DNA of 23,262 nt from CAZSTA01 sp964609495 [NCBI: uncultured bacterium] (GTDB lineage Bacteria > CAZSTA01). The stretch's first letter is position 1, and every line of letters starts with the position of its first letter. Positions 6,377-13,662 of the stretch are shown one piece after another. The notes below the pieces were generated by a model that was given only the letters and a program-made list of their open reading frames with translations, ran no database searches and had not been told where the DNA came from. The position numbers and the translations under genes were made by a program. Where the stretch lies: assembly GCA_964609495.1 (NCBI GenBank), contig CAZSTA010000033.1, positions 1-23,262 on the forward strand, read 5' to 3'.

Positions 6377-7519
6377 GTGAAAAAATTACTCGTTTTAGCT
6401 TTAGCTGTTTCCATTCTGACAATTTTAATGGTAGGCATAACTTCAGCTCAAGAGCCCTATAAGATAGGGGCTATATTCTCCATCACTGGACCTGCCTCCC
6501 CGTTAGGTGAGCCGGAGAGGAATACCGCGATTATGGTCGCGGAGCAGATAAACGCGGCTGGGGGAATAAATGGTCATCCTCTGGAGCTTATCGTCTATGA
6601 TACCGCTGGTGAAGAAACAAAGTCGGTGATGGAAGTTAAGAGGTTGATCGAGAGGGATAAAGTAATAGCGATAATCGGACCTAGCCGTAGTGGAACGACT
6701 TTGGCGGTAGTTCCTATTGTGGAGAAGGCGGAAATCCCGTTTATCTCGTGTGCGGCGAGCATAAAGATCGTAGAACCAGTTAAGAAGTGGGTATTCAAAA
6801 CCCCTCAGAGTGATTTCTTGGCTGTCGAGAAGATCATCGACTATCTCAAGGAGAAGGGTATCTCCAAAGTAGCGATGATAAATGTGGATAATGCCTATGG
6901 GATGAGCGGTAGAGAGCAATTGGACGCTCTAGCAATACCGGCTGGAATCGAGATAGTCGCGAAGGAGTCCTTCGGAGATAAGGATACCGATATGACCGTT
7001 CAGTTGACGGGGATCAAGGGAACTGATGCCGAGGCAGTTGTATGCTGGGGAACTAACCCCGGTCCAGCTATAGTCGCTAAGAATATGAAGCAACTGGAGA
7101 TGAATATACCCTTGATCCAAAGCCACGGGGTAGCTAATATGACGTTCATCGAATTGGCGGGAGAAGCGGCTGAGGGAGTGATTCTTCCTGCAGGAAAGCT
7201 TATCGTAGCCGAGTACCTGCCTGATGATGATCCTCAGAAGGCAACGCTTATGGAGTATAAAGAGCAGTATGAGAGCAAATATGGGCAAGCTGTTGACACC
7301 TTCGGAGGACATGCTTGGGATGCTCTATGGTTGGTGATAAAAGCTTTGGAGAAGGTCGGGCTAGATAAAGCTAAGATAAGGGATGAGATAGAGAACACCA
7401 AGAACTTCACAGGTACTGGCGGTATCTTCAACTTCTCTCCCGAAGATCACAATGGTCTTATCAAAGAGGCTTTCGTTATGGTTAAGATCGAGGATGGGAA
7501 GTGGACGTTAGCGGAATAA
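6377..7519 (+). CDS. Amino-acid ABC transporter substrate-binding protein, LivK-like
   Basis: A 380-residue periplasmic or surface binding protein of the type I fold (Peripla_BP_6, Leu/Ile/Val-binding family). A signal peptide with a hydrophobic core at about 5-22 ends near TSAQE. The mature protein begins EPYKIGAIFSITGPASPLGE, and AIIGPSRSGTT matches the ligand-binding lobe. The start is GTG behind AAGGAGGG, 37 bases after the ACT gene, so the ligase, ACT and binding-protein genes look like one operon. Ligands of this family include branched amino acids, amides and aromatic acids; linkage to the CoA ligase makes an aromatic ligand plausible. Its permease LivH-like partner is separated by about 500 bases of repeats. 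Confidence 0.9.
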   Translation: MKKLLVLALAVSILTILMVGITSAQEPYKIGAIFSITGPASPLGEPERNTAIMVAEQINAAGGINGHPLELIVYDTAGEETKSVMEVKRLIERDKVIAIIGPSRSGTTLAVVPIVEKAEIPFISCAASIKIVEPVKKWVFKTPQSDFLAVEKIIDYLKEKGISKVAMINVDNAYGMSGREQLDALAIPAGIEIVAKESFGDKDTDMTVQLTGIKGTDAEAVVCWGTNPGPAIVAKNMKQLEMNIPLIQSHGVANMTFIELAGEAAEGVILPAGKLIVAEYLPDDDPQKATLMEYKEQYESKYGQAVDTFGGHAWDALWLVIKALEKVGLDKAKIRDEIENTKNFTGTGGIFNFSPEDHNGLIKEAFVMVKIEDGKWTLAE

Positions 7520-7525
7520 GGGATA

Positions 7526-7554
7526 AGAGGTCAGATCTTCAAGGTCTGACCTCT
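7526..7554 (+). terminator. Hairpin after the LivK-like gene
   Basis: AGAGGTCAGATC (7526-7537) pairs with GGTCTGACCTCT (7543-7554) around a TTCAA loop, with one G-T pair. It lies just after the stop codon, as an intrinsic terminator or 3' stabilising hairpin would, but no T-tract follows. It could let the binding-protein transcript accumulate over that of the permease. Confidence 0.5.
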
Positions 7555-7621
7555 AGCTTCAAAATTAGGTAGCTTCAAAGAAATGAGTTCCTTTTATTTT
7601 GCTGTCAGTTCAAGATATAAA

Positions 7622-7729
7622 TCCCCCCTCACCCTATCCCTCTCCCACGAGGGGAGAGGGAAAACTGAGATTGAACTAAAGCCCTTTATTCCCCCCTCCC
7701 TTGATGGGAGGGGGTTAGGGGGAGGGTGA
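7622..7729. repeat. Composite dispersed intergenic repeat, block B
   Basis: The same C/G-rich modules as block A, here reverse-complemented. A hairpin has arms CCCTCTCCC (7638-7646) and GGGAGAGGG (7652-7660). A linker (7661-7690) is related to the reverse complement of about 12-42. A second hairpin has CCCCCTCCC (7692-7700) paired with GGGAGGGGG (7706-7714), followed by a G-rich tail. It occupies the first part of the 516-base gap between the LivK-like and LivH-like genes. A further G-rich fragment lies at 7779-7800. No coding potential is evident. Confidence 0.8.
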
Positions 7730-7801
7730 TAATTAACAAGATTCCTTGATAGCCTTATTAATTCGGCAAAAACCAAGATGGGAGAGGTTAGGGGAGGGTG
7801 T

Positions 7802-7886
7802 AAAGGGAACTTTTTTACCTTGAGTCTTATTTGAAGCAAAAGTTCCCTTTTCGCTTGAGTTTTGTTACCGGCAAAAGTTTCCTTTA
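7802..7886. repeat. Small palindromic element with conserved core, plus an arm fragment
   Basis: A 49-base element. Its 13-base arms AAAGGGAACTTTT (7802-7814) and AAAAGTTCCCTTT (7838-7850) are perfectly complementary and flank a 23-base core. The reverse complement of that core begins GCTTCAAATAAGACTCAAGG and matches the element inside the glycosyltransferase gene. The sequence AAAAGTTTCCTTTA at 7873-7886 is identical to the right arm of that in-gene element (10322-10335), so a second, decayed copy lies alongside. Confidence 0.8.
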
Positions 7887-7940
7887 TTTAAGGTGAGTTC
7901 AAGACCTAATCTGATCTCGAACATCTCAGACAAAAAATTT

Positions 7941-8015
7941 TGAAACTACTTAAAACCTCACTATTTCTGGTAACTTTTCAACCTTGTATATCTTTGGAAG
8001 CAAGAGTTACCAGAA
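7941..8015. repeat. Repeat 14-mer and a second palindromic element upstream of livH
   Basis: TGAAACTACTTAAA (7941-7954) is shared with 129-142, and its first 13 bases with 11610-11622, always in this orientation. It is followed by a 51-base palindromic element with arms TTCTGGTAACTTTT (7965-7978) and AAGAGTTACCAGAA (8002-8015), one mismatch. The 23-base core is a diverged reverse copy of the GCTTCAAA...CTCAAGGTT core. It ends only 20 bases before the permease start, so it would form a hairpin in the 5' leader. Confidence 0.75.
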
Positions 8016-8035
8016 CAATCGAGGTGTGATCATAA

Positions 8036-8902
8036 TTGAACTTAGCGAGTCAGATCCTACAATATATCTTATCCGGGATAACTATTGGGAGTATCTACGC
8101 TATGGTCGCCTTCGGCTTCGACATAATCTACAACGCTACCGATATAATCAACTTTGCCCAAGGTGAGTTTGTTATGTTGGGAGGAGTGATAACTGTGTCC
8201 TTACGCGCCGCTCATCTACCGATGCCGATCGCCTTTGTTCTAGCAGTTTTGTTAGCGACTATAATAGGGATGATTTTCGAGAGATTAGCGATCCATCCCC
8301 TTAAGAATGCCTCGGTGATAACGCTAATTATCATCACTATTGGTGCTTCCATATTCATCAGAGGAGTCGCTATGCTCATCTGGGGAAAGAATGCTTTGCC
8401 TTTACCTCCCTTCTCCTCCGATGAACCTATAAGGTTGGGAGGAGCGACGATACTTCCGCAAAGTCTCTGGGTTCTTGGTATCTCGGTGATAGTAGTTCTA
8501 GCCCTACGCTTCTTCTTCGATCATACCATTTGGGGCAAAGCGATGCGCGCTTGCGCTATGAATAAAAGAGCGGCTAGATTGGTGGGGATAAGCGTCCCGC
8601 GAATGGTTCTCCTTTCCTTCGCCCTGAGCGCGGCTTTAGGAGCGATCGCTGGTATTATCATCGCCCCGATCAGTTTCACTGGTTATGATGTAGGGATGAT
8701 GCTGGGACTAAAGGGATTCTGTGCCGCTATAATAGGGGGGTTAGGTAATAGCTTGGGAGCGGTAGTGGGAGGTATAGTTCTAGGCATCCTAGAATCGTTA
8801 GGAGCGGGATTGATATCCTCGGGATATAAGGATGCGATAGCTTTTCTCATCCTGCTAGTGGTCCTCTTCATAAAACCTAGCGGGATAATGGGAAGAGGAT
8901 AG
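8036..8902 (+). CDS. livH: Branched-chain amino-acid-type ABC permease, LivH-like
   Basis: A 288-residue integral membrane subunit of a Liv-type ABC importer. It has about eight hydrophobic segments and the family motifs SGITIGSIYAMVAFGF near the N-terminus, DIINFAQGEFVMLGG near 36-50, and GLGNSLGAVVGGIVLGILES with a C-terminal LFIKPSGIMGR. Length is typical. The start is a TTG behind GAGGTG. Normal operons are livKHMGF; here no LivM, LivG or LivF follows and the next gene is a TIM-barrel enzyme. The permease would have to pair with subunits encoded elsewhere, or the locus is a rearranged remnant. The reading frame is intact, which argues against a pseudogene. Confidence 0.88.
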   Translation: MNLASQILQYILSGITIGSIYAMVAFGFDIIYNATDIINFAQGEFVMLGGVITVSLRAAHLPMPIAFVLAVLLATIIGMIFERLAIHPLKNASVITLIIITIGASIFIRGVAMLIWGKNALPLPPFSSDEPIRLGGATILPQSLWVLGISVIVVLALRFFFDHTIWGKAMRACAMNKRAARLVGISVPRMVLLSFALSAALGAIAGIIIAPISFTGYDVGMMLGLKGFCAAIIGGLGNSLGAVVGGIVLGILESLGAGLISSGYKDAIAFLILLVVLFIKPSGIMGRG

Positions 8903-8934
8903 AACTCTCCCCTTTTGAGAGAAAGGTTGAATAT

Positions 8935-9717
8935 ATGGTTCAGATCGGAGCTATGAATTATCCTCTGAATGATTTGATAGAGGAGATAAGATTCTTTGGG
9001 AGAAATGATTTCGATTTTATAGATCTCACCTTAGAGCCACCCGAGGCTTATTCTGCCGCTATCGAGGTAAGCAAGGTGAAGAAAGCTTTAGATGAATATG
9101 GGCTGGATATAGTAGGGCATACTGCCTATTATCTTCCCTTCGCCTCGCCCTTTCCTGAGCTACGGGAGTGGGCTATAAAGGAGAGCGAAAGATGTTTGGA
9201 GATATTTCATCAGCTTGGTACGCAGAAGATGAATCTTCATCCATTTACTAGAGTATCGCTTCACAGGAGAGAATGGATAATTGAACGCAATATCGAAGCC
9301 TTCAAGCGAGTTAACGAGAGAGCCAAGGAATTGGGGATAAAGCTGATGGTGGAGAATATGCCCAAAATAGCGCATGATGTGGAGGATCTGAAGCCCATAT
9401 TCGATTCTATTCCTGATTTGGGTTTCCATCTGGATGTGGGGCATGCTAATCTTAATACTAAATATAATATAACTAGTGAACTTCTGGAGCACTTCGGTTA
9501 TATATTAGAGCATGTTCATATCTCTGATAATAAAGGGGGAGAGGACGATCTTCATCTACCTCTTGGAGCAGGTATGATCGATTGGACTAAGATCGTGGAG
9601 GAACTTAAAAATTTCGGATATGACGGGACTATAACTTTAGAGATATTCTCTCAAGATAGGGAATATCTTTTGATAAGTAGAGATAAGTTTAGGAGGCTAT
9701 GGGAAAGCGTTAAATAA
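8935..9717 (+). CDS. Sugar phosphate isomerase/epimerase-like TIM-barrel protein
   Basis: A 260-residue protein of the xylose-isomerase-like TIM-barrel / AP endonuclease 2 superfamily. Metal-site features are visible: H107 region QKMNLHPFTR, the glutamate of MVENMP, LDVGHAN, HVHISDNKGG and the C-terminal TLEIF glutamate. These proteins isomerise or epimerise sugars, inositols or related keto compounds, but some members are endonuclease-like, so the substrate is unknown. It starts with ATG behind GAGAAAGG, 32 bases after livH. Its stop overlaps the ATG of the membrane glycosyltransferase (TAATG), so these two are probably translated together and might act in one glycan pathway. Confidence 0.82.
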   Translation: MVQIGAMNYPLNDLIEEIRFFGRNDFDFIDLTLEPPEAYSAAIEVSKVKKALDEYGLDIVGHTAYYLPFASPFPELREWAIKESERCLEIFHQLGTQKMNLHPFTRVSLHRREWIIERNIEAFKRVNERAKELGIKLMVENMPKIAHDVEDLKPIFDSIPDLGFHLDVGHANLNTKYNITSELLEHFGYILEHVHISDNKGGEDDLHLPLGAGMIDWTKIVEELKNFGYDGTITLEIFSQDREYLLISRDKFRRLWESVK

Positions 9718-11381
9718 TGATGAGAGTGGAGACTCTAAGCGGGGATGATTATTTATTCATCCTATTGATCATAGTGTTAGGTTTCGCCTTGGTTTCAGTT
9801 ATGACGTTGGGATTCGGTATAGGTGCTTCTCCGGATTCAGTATATTATTTAGGATCAGCTTATAATTTTGCTCAGGGAAAGGGGTTGTCCGTTGCTGTAA
9901 CCAGCTTTTCCGATAAAGGGATATCAGTTCCCTACTTGCAATGGCCCCCTTTATATCCCCTGATGATATCACCCTTAATATATATAGGATTAAATCCTCT
10001 CCTAGCCGCGAAGTTAATATCAGCTCTCTTTCTTTCTGCTTCCGCCTCCCTGATATTTCTGATCACCAGAAAGTTGACCGATCCCCAATTTGCATATATA
10101 TCTCCCATTCTGTGCCTTTCTCTTTTACCCCTCATAAAAGTAGCGGTATTTGCTTGGTCTGAGATCCCCTACCTTTTTTTCTCAGTGTTAGCTTTACTTT
10201 TCCTAATCGCTTTTGTCGATAAATATAAGGGGGTAAAGGAAACTTTTGCTTCAAATAGGACTCAAGGTTCTGGTAACTTTTGCTTCAAAAAGGACTCAAG
10301 GTTAAAAAGTTACCAGAATAAAAAAGTTTCCTTTAAAGCGAATCTTTTTTTAGCGGGAACGTTTGTGGCACTTGCGATTACCACTAGATATATCGGCTTC
10401 ACCCTATATCTTGCAGGATTAATAATAATTATATTCGTCAGAGGTAGTTATAAAGATAAGATAAAGAGGATATTGATCTTCACCTTACCCGTTGTTATAT
10501 TGATGATTCCCTGGTTATATCGGAATATGACTATTACTGGATATCCTTTGGATATAACTAGGGATATATCAACTACTCATCTTTTAAGGAAAATTCTAGA
10601 GAACTCAGAACTATTGATAAAAACGATCTTCTCGGATCTTCATCTGGTGAGATTATCCAAATATATCAGCTATTATCCCTTTTTATCGATTACCTTATCA
10701 GGATTGATTATAATCATATTAACCGCTCTTGTTAATAGATATTTATCAACTGAGATAAAAGAGGTATTGAGCGATAATATAGTTTTAATTGTGTATCTGC
10801 TTGTCTATTATCTTGTCATTGTAGTTCTTAGAGCTGTGATATATTTTGATGAGATCGGGACAAGGTTAATTAGTCCTACCTACCCATTTTTAATCCCCCT
10901 CGTAATTTCCATATTTAGTTGTCTATATAATAGATTCGGAATCCCTGTAAAGATCGCGGTATTATCAGCGGTAGCTATATTGCTGGTTATAAATATCTAT
11001 AATATAGATAAATATTACACTGCTACGAGGGATGGGATTGGATATTCCTCGGAAAGATGGAGGAAGGATGAGGGGATAGAGTGGCTGAGAAAAAGCGATA
11101 TTAAGCCAGACACTATTGTCTATAGTGATCGGGCGGATGCAGTCCACTTGCTATTGCATACTCCTACGAAGTATACTCCTCCATTAAGGGAGATAAGGGC
11201 TTTCTTTAGGGAAAAGCCCCCGAAGTATGAGGATGCTTATATAATCGGGTTCAAGGAAGGTTGTAGAGAGCCACTTTTATCGGATGATGAACTGAAGGAG
11301 GGAAATAAAAAGTATAAATCCTTATTACTGATCAGGGATTTTCCCAATTCTTCCATTTGGAAGTGGGATACGAATAAGTAG
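9717..11381 (+). CDS. GT-C family membrane glycosyltransferase (GT39/ArnT-like) carrying an in-frame repeat
   Basis: A 554-residue multi-pass membrane protein of the GT-C fold, probably transferring a sugar from a polyprenyl-phosphate donor on the outer face of the membrane. The N-terminus has one helix followed by a periplasmic loop with SPDSVYYLGSAYNFAQGKG, whose Asp is the usual catalytic position. About ten more helices follow, then a soluble C-terminal domain (about 440-554). Residues about 173-207, between two helices, are encoded by a 102-base palindromic repeat that keeps the reading frame. That stretch is polar and lengthens what is normally a short loop. Translation is coupled to the upstream gene by TAATG. 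The acceptor is unknown. Confidence 0.8.
   Translation: MMRVETLSGDDYLFILLIIVLGFALVSVMTLGFGIGASPDSVYYLGSAYNFAQGKGLSVAVTSFSDKGISVPYLQWPPLYPLMISPLIYIGLNPLLAAKLISALFLSASASLIFLITRKLTDPQFAYISPILCLSLLPLIKVAVFAWSEIPYLFFSVLALLFLIAFVDKYKGVKETFASNRTQGSGNFCFKKDSRLKSYQNKKVSFKANLFLAGTFVALAITTRYIGFTLYLAGLIIIIFVRGSYKDKIKRILIFTLPVVILMIPWLYRNMTITGYPLDITRDISTTHLLRKILENSELLIKTIFSDLHLVRLSKYISYYPFLSITLSGLIIIILTALVNRYLSTEIKEVLSDNIVLIVYLLVYYLVIVVLRAVIYFDEIGTRLISPTYPFLIPLVISIFSCLYNRFGIPVKIAVLSAVAILLVINIYNIDKYYTATRDGIGYSSERWRKDEGIEWLRKSDIKPDTIVYSDRADAVHLLLHTPTKYTPPLREIRAFFREKPPKYEDAYIIGFKEGCREPLLSDDELKEGNKKYKSLLLIRDFPNSSIWKWDTNK
10234..10335. repeat. Nested palindromic element inserted in frame in a coding gene
   Basis: Outer arms TAAAGGAAACTTTT (10234-10247) and AAAAGTTTCCTTTA (10322-10335) are perfectly complementary over 14 bases. 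Inner arms TTCTGGTAACTTTT (10268-10281) and AAAAGTTACCAGAA (10305-10318) are also perfect over 14 bases. Each left arm continues into the core GCTTCAAA(A/T)AGGACTCAAGG, so two near-identical 32-base copies (10238-10269 and 10272-10303, two differences) lie in tandem. The layout reads as one element inserted into another. The total of 102 bases is a multiple of three, and no stop codon is introduced in the gene's frame. Confidence 0.88.
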
Positions 11382-11427
11382 TATCAGTAGATCGCAAAAT
11401 CGAAGATTCTTCTCTCGTTATCTAGAT

Positions 11428-11622
11428 CACCCTCCCCCTAACCCCCTCCCTCGAGGGAGGGGGGAGTTAAAGAGTAATGCGAAGCATAGACTTAAGCTTT
11501 AATCGGTTATGCGGAGCTTATACGAAATATAGACCTAATACTGGGTGTTCCCTCTCCCCTCGTGGGAGAGGGCCAGGGTGAGGGGGAACTTAATAGGAAC
11601 TTATTTATCTGAAACTACTTAA
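11428..11622. repeat. Composite dispersed intergenic repeat, block C
   Basis: This fills most of the 276-base gap before the methyltransferase gene. CCCCCTCCC-TCGA-GGGAGGGGG (11442-11463) is a perfect palindrome matching the second module of block B. Two diverged 18-base direct repeats follow, TGCGAAGCATAGACTTAA (11478-11495) and TACGAAATATAGACCTAA (11521-11538). The hairpin CCCTCTCCC/GGGAGAGGG (11550-11572) with its G-rich tail comes next, and then TGAAACTACTTAA (11610-11622). The order second module, first module, 14-mer is the same as in block A. Confidence 0.8.
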
Positions 11623-11657
11623 CTTCCAGCGATAGAGGAGAGGAGCATTCGGTATTC

Positions 11658-12434
11658 GTGATGATCTCAGAAATTTACAGTAATCCCAAATATTATGACC
11701 TAGCTTTCGGTTGGGATATATCAGAAGAGGCAGATTTCTACGAGAATGCTTTCAGCAGATATTCTAAGGGAGAAATAAAAGATATCCTTGAGTTAGGATG
11801 TGGGAGTGGTAGATTTCTCTTTGAGTTTACCAGGCGAAGTTATTACATACTTGGGATGGACATAAATCCAGAGGCTTTGAGATATGTGAAGAGTAAAGCT
11901 CAAAGATCAGGAATGTCTATCTATACTGTCCTAGCTGATATGATCGATTTCTCACTTGATGAGACCTTTGATGCTGCTTTCTGCGCAGTAGGAACTTTCA
12001 GGTATATCTTAGACGATGAGGATATATTGAAGCATTTTACTTCGGTAAGCAGGGTGCTTCGTAAGGGTGGAATATACATAATAGATTTCTCTTTGGTGAG
12101 CGATTACAACGGTAAAGACGAATACATAGAAGCTTGGACCTCCGAGAGGGATGGGATCAGGGTAGAAGCGATGTTCAAATCCATGGGGAATGTTTCTATA
12201 GATAGTAAGAGGGAAGATATAGAGTTCGTCTTGCAGGTTAAAGAAGGAGGGAGAGAGTTTGAGCTGAGAGAAGAGGGGCAGATGAGAGTCTATAATCTAG
12301 CTGATTTTAGCGATTTTATAGAACGCTCCGGATATTTTGAGATCGCTGAATGGATTCTGGGAACGGACATAGAAGCTATTACGGATAAGCCCGATGAGAG
12401 CAATAGACTAATGGCTATTCTAAGAAGGATATGA
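11658..12434 (+). CDS. Class I SAM-dependent methyltransferase
   Basis: A 258-residue cytoplasmic methyltransferase with a Rossmann fold. Motif I is ILELGCGSGRFL (about 43-54), the acidic motif II is GMDINPEA, and FDAAFCAVGTFRYI and VLRKGGIYIIDFS follow as motifs III-IV. The N-terminal SNPKYYDLAF is typical of small-molecule methyltransferases of the ubiE/methyltransf_25 type. The substrate is not evident. The start shown is GTG; an ATG follows directly at 11661. AGGAG at 11641-11645 is closer to usual spacing for the GTG. It converges on the sugar transporter operon with only 8 bases between stop codons and no obvious terminator, so opposing transcripts probably overlap. Confidence 0.85.
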   Translation: MMISEIYSNPKYYDLAFGWDISEEADFYENAFSRYSKGEIKDILELGCGSGRFLFEFTRRSYYILGMDINPEALRYVKSKAQRSGMSIYTVLADMIDFSLDETFDAAFCAVGTFRYILDDEDILKHFTSVSRVLRKGGIYIIDFSLVSDYNGKDEYIEAWTSERDGIRVEAMFKSMGNVSIDSKREDIEFVLQVKEGGREFELREEGQMRVYNLADFSDFIERSGYFEIAEWILGTDIEAITDKPDESNRLMAILRRI

Positions 12435-12442
12435 GAGCTTTC

Positions 12443-13297
12443 TCATCCCTTCAGTCCAGTTAAAGTTATCCCCTCGATGAAGTGGCGCTGCATAGCAAAG
12501 AAGACGATTAATACCGGTAATACGGATATGAAAGCTGCGGCCATAGTTGCCCCATAATCGGTTGAATATTGACCAGTGAAGCTCGCTAATCCTACCGGAA
12601 GCGTTCTCACCCTAAGAGAATTGGTCACCACCAAGGGCCAGAGGAAGGAATCCCAGTTCCACATAAAGCTGAAGATCCCCAAGGAGGCTAACACCGGACC
12701 ACAAAGGGGCAACATTATTCGCCAGAAGATAGCAAACTCCGAACAGCCATCTATCCTCGCGGCATCCATCAGCTCCGAGGGGATGGATTGCATAAATTGT
12801 CGCATCAGGAAGATACCAAAAGCGCTCATCAGTGCCGGGCTGATCAAGCCCATATAAGTATCTACCCAGCCAAATTTATAGATGATGATGTAGAGCGGGA
12901 TCATCCTCACCACGAAGGGGATCATCATCGTGCTGAGAAGAGCTAGAAAGATGAAATCTCGCCCAGGGAATTGATATTTAGCGAATACATAACCTCCTAA
13001 AGAACAAAAGAAGAGGGTGCTTAAAGTTACAACAACCGCGACGAAAACGCTGTTTAAATAGAAGCGACCAAAGGGCATTACGGTGAATATCCTCTGGAAA
13101 TTAGCCCAGGTGAAATTCTCTGGTATCCAAGTGGGTGGAATCCTAGTGATCTCAGCCTGGGTTTTAAAGGCGGATAGGATCATCCAGATTAAAGGAGCTA
13201 CCATCGCAAATGCTCCTGCGGTAAGGAATATATATAATAAAGCCCGGATTAACATCTCAGAAGCGGTTGTTGGTTTTTTTCTCTCTCGAATCGACAT
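12443..13297 (-). CDS. Carbohydrate ABC transporter permease, MalG-like
   Basis: A 284-residue inner-membrane permease with six predicted helices. It carries the EAA-loop signature MDAARIDGCSEFAIFWRIMLPL near 190, which contacts the ATPase, and ends FIEGITLTGLKG, as is typical of MalG/UgpE-type subunits. ATG start with GAGGT upstream. It is the last gene of a minus-strand operon whose first gene is the binding protein. Its partner permease lies upstream but is separated by a cupin gene, which is unusual because the two permeases are normally adjacent. No ATP-binding subunit is encoded nearby; this family often shares one MsmK/UgpC-type ATPase encoded elsewhere. Confidence 0.92.
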   Translation of the reverse strand: MSIRERKKPTTASEMLIRALLYIFLTAGAFAMVAPLIWMILSAFKTQAEITRIPPTWIPENFTWANFQRIFTVMPFGRFYLNSVFVAVVVTLSTLFFCSLGGYVFAKYQFPGRDFIFLALLSTMMIPFVVRMIPLYIIIYKFGWVDTYMGLISPALMSAFGIFLMRQFMQSIPSELMDAARIDGCSEFAIFWRIMLPLCGPVLASLGIFSFMWNWDSFLWPLVVTNSLRVRTLPVGLASFTGQYSTDYGATMAAAFISVLPVLIVFFAMQRHFIEGITLTGLKG

Positions 13298-13314
13298 ATC
13301 TTTATACCTCTTAT

Positions 13315-13644
13315 CTAATCTCCTTTTGTTTGTAAGACAAAAGGTTCAAATAATAAAACATAAGAAGATTCTTCGCTTCTTGGGCAATGCTCGACTCCTT
13401 TAGGTATTACTGCCATTTGTCCCTCTTTTAAAGTTATATCGGGTTGATCTTTTAGCTGAATAACAATCTCTCCTTTAATTACATAGAAAAGCTCATCCTC
13501 ATTTGTATGTTTATGCCAATGAAATTCTCCTTTTAAGAGGGCTAACCTTATCACCTGGTCATTTACTCTAACAACATCAACAGGAGACCAAGGCTTACCA
13601 CCAATCTCTTTAATTTTATCTTCTAAGTTAATTATTGAAATCAT
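13315..13644 (-). CDS. Cupin-domain protein
   Basis: A 109-residue single-domain cupin. The metal-binding motif 1 HWHKHTNEDELFYVIKGE contains the two His and the Glu, and motif 2 is near GQMAVIPKGVEHCP with its His. Small cupins of this kind bind a metal and act as sugar isomerases, dioxygenases or ligand sensors; the role here is unknown. It sits between the two permease genes with 17-18 bases on each side, and is visibly more AT-rich than they are. No Shine-Dalgarno sequence is seen before its ATG. These features suggest a later insertion that has kept operon spacing. It may process or sense the transported sugar. Confidence 0.83.
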   Translation of the reverse strand: MISIINLEDKIKEIGGKPWSPVDVVRVNDQVIRLALLKGEFHWHKHTNEDELFYVIKGEIVIQLKDQPDITLKEGQMAVIPKGVEHCPRSEESSYVLLFEPFVLQTKGD

Positions 13645-13662
13645 ATATTTAATGTCAGTATT

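Noticed and set aside
6503-7431. Minus-strand frames of 65-138 codons opposite the LivK-like gene
   Set aside because: Shadows of a well-supported binding-protein gene; no domain and no ribosome binding site noticed.
7984-8166. Sixty-codon plus-strand frame overlapping the start of livH in another frame
   Set aside because: It begins inside the palindromic element and runs out of frame through the conserved start of LivH; the product is unlike any protein I know.
1-11622. C/G-rich repeats as a CRISPR array
   Set aside because: Only single, widely separated and structurally variable copies occur, with no regular spacers and no cas genes.
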